Source of the DNA: Stromatinia cepivora
Taxonomy: Eukaryota; Ascomycota; Leotiomycetes; Helotiales; Sclerotiniaceae
Reading direction: 5' to 3'
Assembly (NCBI GenBank): GCA_014898415.1
Contig: RCTD01000033.1
Location: 124,001-188,000 of the forward strand
Length of the DNA: 64,000 nucleotides
A program made the translations under genes and the position numbers. The notes beneath the pieces are model-generated. The model ran no database searches. It saw only the letters and a list, made by a program, of their open reading frames with translations, and was not told the origin of the DNA. This document shows, piece by piece, positions 58,102 to 64,000 of this stretch (its first letter is position 1; each line of letters begins with the position of its first letter).

Positions 58102-60301
58102 TATGATGGTGTTATATATTTCGTCAATTATATATTCCAATACAGGCTTAACTTTCTTTTTCGTACAAAGTGTCATATGTATGAATCAAACTGATTATTG
58201 GAATACGGGTAGCTACTTAATCGCTTAATTCGATCTTTATATCTATTTTCTATTCAAACAAACATAGTGAATTCTTTTTTTAAATCAATCAAATATCCAA
58301 TATTTATGTTCTTCAATTTCATCGAAATAGAAGTTTTTCATCTTATATGTATTTTTCGATCGGTTTGGCCGATATTTCTGATTTCGGGATTATATTAACA
58401 GTTATAAAGTTACTGAAGATTGCATTTGTTAAACTTCCGAAAATATATATTTCATATCGGCTATAGAACAATTGATTGTATTAAGATCTTACCCCGTATT
58501 TGTTGTAAAACTTGTATTGTTTGTAATATGTTGATTTTTTGTATAATAGGGCTTTTCAATTGTATGATACTGTAAATACTTTGGCTCAATCGAATCAAAA
58601 TCTTATTCTCCTGATCGATGGTAGGGAGCTTGCTTTTTATTATTATAATACTTTTCAGCTCATTGTTCTGGTTATATCGGGATATCCTGTTCTATTTATA
58701 TGAAATCGTATTATATTTGTTCAAGTATAATCGATATATGCTTTATATATCAATAGTTTCTTGATATAGAATTAGAGTATTTTGGTTAAGGGATTTTATG
58801 GAGAATGTTGTTGTTAAGGGCTGATTTCTTTTCCTGAATATTATTATGTAAAAGAGCATTTCGGGAATAGTTATAGGAATTATAAATAATGCGATTATAG
58901 GATTCGCTATGTATATTTAGATCATCTATATACTGGTTTTGCTGGCTGATCTAATCCATTTCCTTCTCTTTGCGTTTCTTCTGATCGGAATCCCATTCCT
59001 TTTTTTTCAGCAAAGAAGCCTTTCTTGTTTGATTCTGGTTCTATAAAAGAGCTTTTTATTATTAATTGATTCATACAATATCTAAGTATTTTTGTTTTTT
59101 GATTTAGAAAATGAAATCAGAATGAAAAGTTTTCTCTTTGCAATTTTTGAAAATAAAATATGAAATATAAAAATGATTAATATTGTATCCCTATATCAAT
59201 TTTGGTTTATACAAAGGTTTAATCGATCTTTATACGAATTTCTTGTTTTACCTATCCTTTTATATATATTTCGAGAGTATTTGTATTAATAAACTTTTCT
59301 AAGTTATTATTAGGATTAACTTTTGTCATTACATTAGTAATATTGTCGAATCCATTGATTCATTTTATTTCTATTAATTCTCTTTGTTTGTATAATTGCC
59401 AAAATACTATAATATCAATCATCAATCTTTTCTCTTTCGTTATATCTAATTTAACAAAACATTTATATAGCGAATATGAATCAATATATATAACAATTAG
59501 AATATCAGGGATATTGAATTATAAGGTAACAATTTATAAGGTAGATTATATTACAAAACCGATATTTACTTTTATTATTATTCCATATATTTCGAATACT
59601 AATATACTATATATAACTCTCTTGCTTTTCGTACTACTATAATGGATGATATTGCTTTTTATCTCAAAAGTATTTTCATTTGATATATTTTCATTTATAA
59701 GCAAAATGACAAATTCTATTTGACTGTTCAAATCCTTATTATTGGTAAAAGATCTATCAACAAAAACGAATAGTTTTATATAATCTTTTTCAAGGGAAAT
59801 AAAATAAAGATCTCGATTAAGGTTTTTTATCTATCAATCTAATCTTTTATTAAACAATTTAATGTTTTCGTTTGATAGATCTTGATGTTGTACAATGGTT
59901 GATAAATCATATGATACTTCTGATTGACAAATTGTAGTAATATATACTTCTTTAGTTTTTTATTCCCGATATTATTTTGAATTGTTAATCTTTCCGATTT
60001 TCTTTTTTTGGTTTTTTTGTATAAATATAAAATCGTTTTCTATATATCGTATTATATATCTATTGAATATTAGTAGGATATCATTTATAAAATATTCTTC
60101 TGATTTGGTTTTGATATTTATATCAATCAATTCTTTGTTTTCTAATTTTAGGAATTATTTATCTGCAAGAATGAGGATATCGTTTGTTTGTATTCCTACA
60201 ATTCCGAATCGTATATTCTTTGAATCCGAGATTAGCAAATAAGGGTTATATAACGACGTAATTATATTCAATCTCTCTTGATAATGTTTCCAATAGATTG
60301 C

Positions 60302-61267
60302 TCACCAATATATTCCTGTTTTTGTGATACCGTATAATAGCTTTTTGATTATCATGATTATACCTTTTGTATATTTACCTTGAAGTTCTTTTGGTAAATT
60401 TGCTAGTACAATGCGATTCAGAGGTGTTTTTGATTGTATGTATGCTTGCATGACATCTTGTATTATGAGTTTGATACCCATTAGCTCTAATATTGAAGCT
60501 AGAACTATAATGATTCTCTGGCTTGATCTTTGGATTATAGGTGCTTGTGTTAATATTGTTTCTTTTCCAGAATCATTATATATTTGAATGATTAGGCGTA
60601 ATTTTTTGTATAGGGAATTTGTTGTATATCCTTTGATTTTATTTATAAAATGTGAATTGAACAATTTCCCGGTATATATAAAGGGGTTGTATTTGACGAA
60701 TTCGAAAACATTTTTTGTAATTAAATTATCGATTTTTTGTATTTGCAAAACTTCAAATGGTTGTCCTTTAATTGTAATGATCCCTTTTATATAAAGATCA
60801 ATTGCAAGATTTAATATTTCTTGTTCCTTTTTTGTGATAAATGTTTTTGATAGATCTTGATTATCTCGAATTGCAGTAATTAGTTGATTATATTTATCAT
60901 TTATTTCTTGTACCTTTTGTGGAGGTGATATTCTGGGGATTTCGATTTGCATCAATATACGAAATATAGGATTGATTATTTTTTCTTTTTTGGTATTAGA
61001 TTGTATATATCTCCTTTTAGATTTGCTTATCTTTTGACCTTGATCTGAAGGAATAAAAAGGATCACCGGGAGTAATGGGTTCTCCAGAAGTGATGGATTT
61101 TCTATGTTTGGGAGGATTATCGAAAATGAATTTTCTATTGGGAATGGTTTTTTGTATATATCCTCGTAAAATGGTTTGACGATTATTATACAAAATTCTG
61201 TAGGATTATAAGGGAAATCGATTATGCAATTTTGATTTGTAATTGTAATCAATCTGTAGGGTCCCAT
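60302..61267 (-). pseudogene. Long open segment of Copia B integrase tail/reverse transcriptase
   Basis: 321 codons without a stop. Blocks include MGPYRLITITNQNCIIDFPY (integrase C-terminal side), YTTNSLYKKLRLIIQIYNDS, then the fungal Copia RT pattern QRIIIVLASILEL, LIIQDVMQAYIQSKTPLNRI and KKLLYGITKTGIYW (family: KPLYGVPEAGTHW). RIP-type substitutions are visible (Ile in place of Thr/Ala/Val), but no stop has arisen in this part. It is a fragment of a longer polyprotein. Confidence 0.8.
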
Positions 61268-62221
61268 CCATTCTTTCTTTTCTTTTTATACTTGTATTAA
61301 TAAATTCAGAAATAGTTTTAGTATTTTGTATGTATTTAGGCCATTTCTAGTATCAAATGAATCTTGTATTATATATTTTGCTTGAATTTCTTGAATCTCT
61401 TTCATTATTTATCGGTATATCTGTATTCGTTTTATAATCGATTGGGAAGATGGGTTATACAAGGTTATTCGGGGATATACTCTATATACAAGAAGAGTTG
61501 GAACAAGACTGTTTGATTCTACAGTATTATTTATTATTTTGATTGTCATCTATAAAATAACTTCTTTTTCGAAATTTTCGTCTTTTAATTCTTTTTTGAA
61601 TATTTTGTATGATCATTATATAGGTATATGAAATCTTTCGATTTTATTAATTATATTGTAAGCTTTTATAAGGACTTCACGAATATCGATTTGAAGAGCT
61701 TTTGCTTTTTGTTGAAATTCGGTTGATATAAAATTTGTATCTATATTATGAAATATATGATCTGGTGGGCCAAGGTATATGTCGATTTAGTATTTCCGAA
61801 TTATATTTCAAATTGTTTTTGTATTTATATTTTATATAAATGTAGTAATATTGTATACAATAGTTTTATCGATAATATAAAGAACAGGTTTTTTTTCAAT
61901 ATAGAATATATCCAGAATAATTGAATAATTGAATTCGATATTATCTTTTATTATGAATTTGAAATGTTCTGGGGATTTCGTATGAAATTGATAATGTTTA
62001 TATACTTTGTTGAGTTTCTCGATTATCTGAGAGTCAATATCTGTATGCTTTATACGATTGAGTATATTGATGAATTTTCGTATAAAGGGATGCCCGAATC
62101 TTCAATATATTTATTGAAGTTTAGTTTCTATTAAATGATAGTATATCACCATCTTTTTTATTTGATCGAGAAATATAAAAGAGTATCTTTATTTTTGTAT
62201 AATAGGAATAGTTTTATTACT

Positions 62222-62704
62222 TTACCTTAATACATTTGATATATTATCGAATGTAATATGTAGGTGATCTATATTCTGTATATATATAAGAAATGGAATG
62301 TTTATTGGTATAATAAAAAACGTAATGATTCCAATTGATATTTGGATAGTGATATCTTTTTGCGATTGTACAATTCCTTTTCCGAATTTGATATTATGCT
62401 TAGCATTTTTTGTATATGAGATGCCTTTCTTTTTTTCTAATATCTGTACCTGAAATTCCCCTGCTGTTGATATTCCTGATGTATTTGTATCTGGAATGAT
62501 ACCTTGAAATATGTTTACTGAATATCGATCTTGAAATTGGAAAACTTCATTTGGGTTATCGCTTTTTTCGTACTTTTCGTACGATTGATTGAATTGATCA
62601 TTTTGTAGGTATATATATATCAATGATTGTCTCTCTAGTAATTCTGCAATATATGCTTTATTAATAGAATCTATTTTAGTGAAATGTATTTCGAATTGAA
62701 TCAT
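62222..62704 (-). pseudogene. Copia B protease and linker segment
   Basis: 160 codons. It includes the retropepsin-like FQGIIPDTNTSGISTAGEFQ, whose active-site motif is normally DTGAS and is mutated here, then IKFGKGIVQSQKDITIQ, IGIITFFIIPINIPFLIYI and LHITFDNISNVL. The upstream part (MIQFEIHFTKIDSINKAYI) is the Gag-protease linker. Confidence 0.75.
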
Positions 62705-62847
62705 TTGATTATTTGAAGATTCAATTTGGGGATATTCGAAAGTGTTGTCTTCTTCTAATATTTTGTTCTTTTCATATTATAATTTGAATGTACCTTTATA
62801 TTTCAAAAAATATTACTTAAATATTTCTTTATTTATTTTTTGTTCTA

Positions 62848-63289
62848 TTATATATTAATTGAATTTTGTCTTCCGTTTTTTTTTTGTATGATTTGTTGAT
62901 TAGTATTTTGGTTACTTGTATACAAAGTATTTCTGAATTGATATATATAATAGTATTTGAAAATATTGAAGTCTTTTTGATGAATTTGCTGATAAATATA
63001 AGCGAGAGAAAATGAATCTATTTTTTGATCGAATTTTATATTGTCCTCGATTTTTATATAAGCCTTGATCATCATATATACGATCCATTTAGTATATTTC
63101 TGTGCTTAATAGATTATTAATTATCGAATCTACGATATAGATATTCGTTAATTGCATTCTTTCAGTTTGACTAATAGCATTTTGAAGATCAATATAAAGG
63201 CCTTTGTACATTGTAATAGGATATAACAAAACAAAATTATATTCAGGGATATTACAATAAGCATTTATAATCTGATCTCTTAATATCAA
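62848..63289 (-). pseudogene. Copia B Gag region, fragmented
   Basis: Two open pieces, 62848-63075 and 63089-63289, lie upstream of the protease in the same strand order as a Gag. Residues such as LRDQIINAYCNIPEYNF, MYKGLYIDLQNAI and then AYIYQQIHQKD fit a degraded Gag (short helical pattern), but similarity is weak. The rest of Gag continues to the window edge in broken frames. Confidence 0.45.
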
Positions 63290-64000
63290 TTCTGATTAAT
63301 ATGAATCTACTAATCTATATTACAATATACGAAGTATATCGAAAAGCTTTTCCAATTATTCCGAAAGTGATTTGTCAGGATGCTTTTGTATAATCTATGG
63401 AAATATCGTATTATACTATTCGATGAGATATTTCTGACATCTTTTTTTTGTTTCAAAATATGTTTTCGTGAATATGATTATTTCTTCGAATTTCAATTTT
63501 CTATTATTAATTTTGTCGAAATAGAATAATAACGCAGAGTTTTAAAACATTATCGAAAACGCTGTTTCGTATTCATTTGGATGAATTCCGATTTTGCTGT
63601 AAAGTTCGTAGAATATCTGTAGTTTCTTATTCAGAAAATCGTACTCCCCGCCGTTATATTTGAATTCATTGTTATTATACACTTTCATAAAATCTGAAAG
63701 AAGGTTTCGTCTGTATACTATATAAGATGTATTCTGCCTTATTATACAATCTAATATTATAGGATCAGAAAGGAATTAGCTTTGATTTCGTTGTTATTAT
63801 TTATCTTATTATATTTGCTTAAAAAACTTTAGTATAAATGAAACTTGAATTTTGATCGATTTCTTCAATGCAATGATTTCGTATATATCCGTATATTCTT
63901 CTTTCAATCGATTTGCTTCTTCTTGAATTTCTTTCGTACATTCGTTTGATTTATCTTTCGAAATAAGTTCAGTAAGTATTTTTGCATAACTATTACTCCT

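Larger units (their letters stand above)
55508..59050 (-). mobile_element. Gypsy element, 5' part (Gag, protease, RT, RNase H, integrase start)
   Basis: On the minus strand the order from high to low coordinates is Gag-like charged sequence (about 59040-58150), protease region (57900-57600), reverse transcriptase (about 57480-56800: KKLNDNLRFCIDFRLLNSL, then RYPLPLIDEMFSRL, IKFDIR), RNase H (to about 56100) and integrase zinc-binding segment (about 55945-55800: YLIREAYNSVSTVY, then KTYFLL and YWPRMH in another register). The integrase core is cut at 55508 by Copia A and resumes at 47218. Removing Copia A and one TAAAG rejoins the frame. The 5' LTR was not found before 64000. Confidence 0.8.
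59250..64000 (-). mobile_element. Copia LTR retrotransposon B, partial (continues past the window)
   Basis: A different Copia family on the minus strand. Protease is at about 62540-62222 (FQGIIPDTNTSGISTAGEFQ, Asp-Thr-Gly mutated to DTN; HNIKFGKGIVQS), integrase core at about 62000-61650 (GPPDHIFHNIDTNFISTEF), an open RT segment of 321 codons at 60302-61267, the RT end and RNase H down to about 59250 (KSNIIHYSSTKSKRVIYSIL; FDNITNVMTKVNPNNNLEKF). RIP is milder in the 60.3-61.3-kb part. The 3' LTR next to 59250 could not be recognised. The 5' end and LTR are outside the window. Confidence 0.8.

Overview
The window looks like a piece of a filamentous ascomycete (Pezizomycotina) genome. The genes have short introns of 46-68 bp with GT..AG ends. 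There are fungal 2EXR/F-box-type and HeLo-like/ankyrin families, fungal pogo, Copia and Gypsy elements, and heavy CpA-to-TpA decay typical of repeat-induced point mutation (RIP). Protein style suggests a Leotiomycete (Botrytis/Sclerotinia-like), but that is an impression and not a search result. I see no prokaryotic, CRISPR or phage features.

Layout. 1-4623 is an AT-rich, RIP-degraded block: a Tc1/mariner transposase remnant, a 784-bp fold-back element, a 91-bp tandem duplication and a pogo-like transposon inserted exactly at a TA. 4626-41700 is a gene island of near-normal composition. In order it holds an apparently intact 3-exon gene of an unrecognised family (5343-6978); its paralogue (8369-13633), broken by a second pogo copy that itself carries two later insertions; an 11-copy 57-bp minisatellite; a 2EXR-like gene and its decayed tandem copy; an F-box gene; a HeLo-like/ankyrin pseudogene; threonine synthase; a divergent SAM methyltransferase; a luciferase-domain (DUF5519-like) gene; two intronless coiled-coil genes; a TMEM53/DUF829-like hydrolase; and a 551-bp hAT-type MITE.

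41738-64000 is a second AT-rich block of nested transposons. A second pogo-type element on the minus strand was entered by a 1.68-kb LTR element (42761-44437) and by a Gypsy element whose LTR is at 45236-45517. The Gypsy integrase was in turn entered by an 8.28-kb Copia element (47224-55507). A second Copia family on the minus strand runs off the right edge. Target-site duplications and reading frames restored across the insertions fix the order of events.

The housekeeping genes (threonine synthase, methyltransferase) lie mid-island, while the unrecognised and decaying gene families lie toward the left transposon block. The most notable observations are: one 150-bp-LTR Gag-only element family in two copies; opposite-strand RIP in the two LTRs of one copy; an unmutated 69-bp LTR-like insertion with its own target duplication; RIP-type stops in a HeLo-like/ankyrin gene; and an unexplained 1.9-kb tail between the Copia pol end and its 3' LTR. 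I found no convincing wholly new molecular system.
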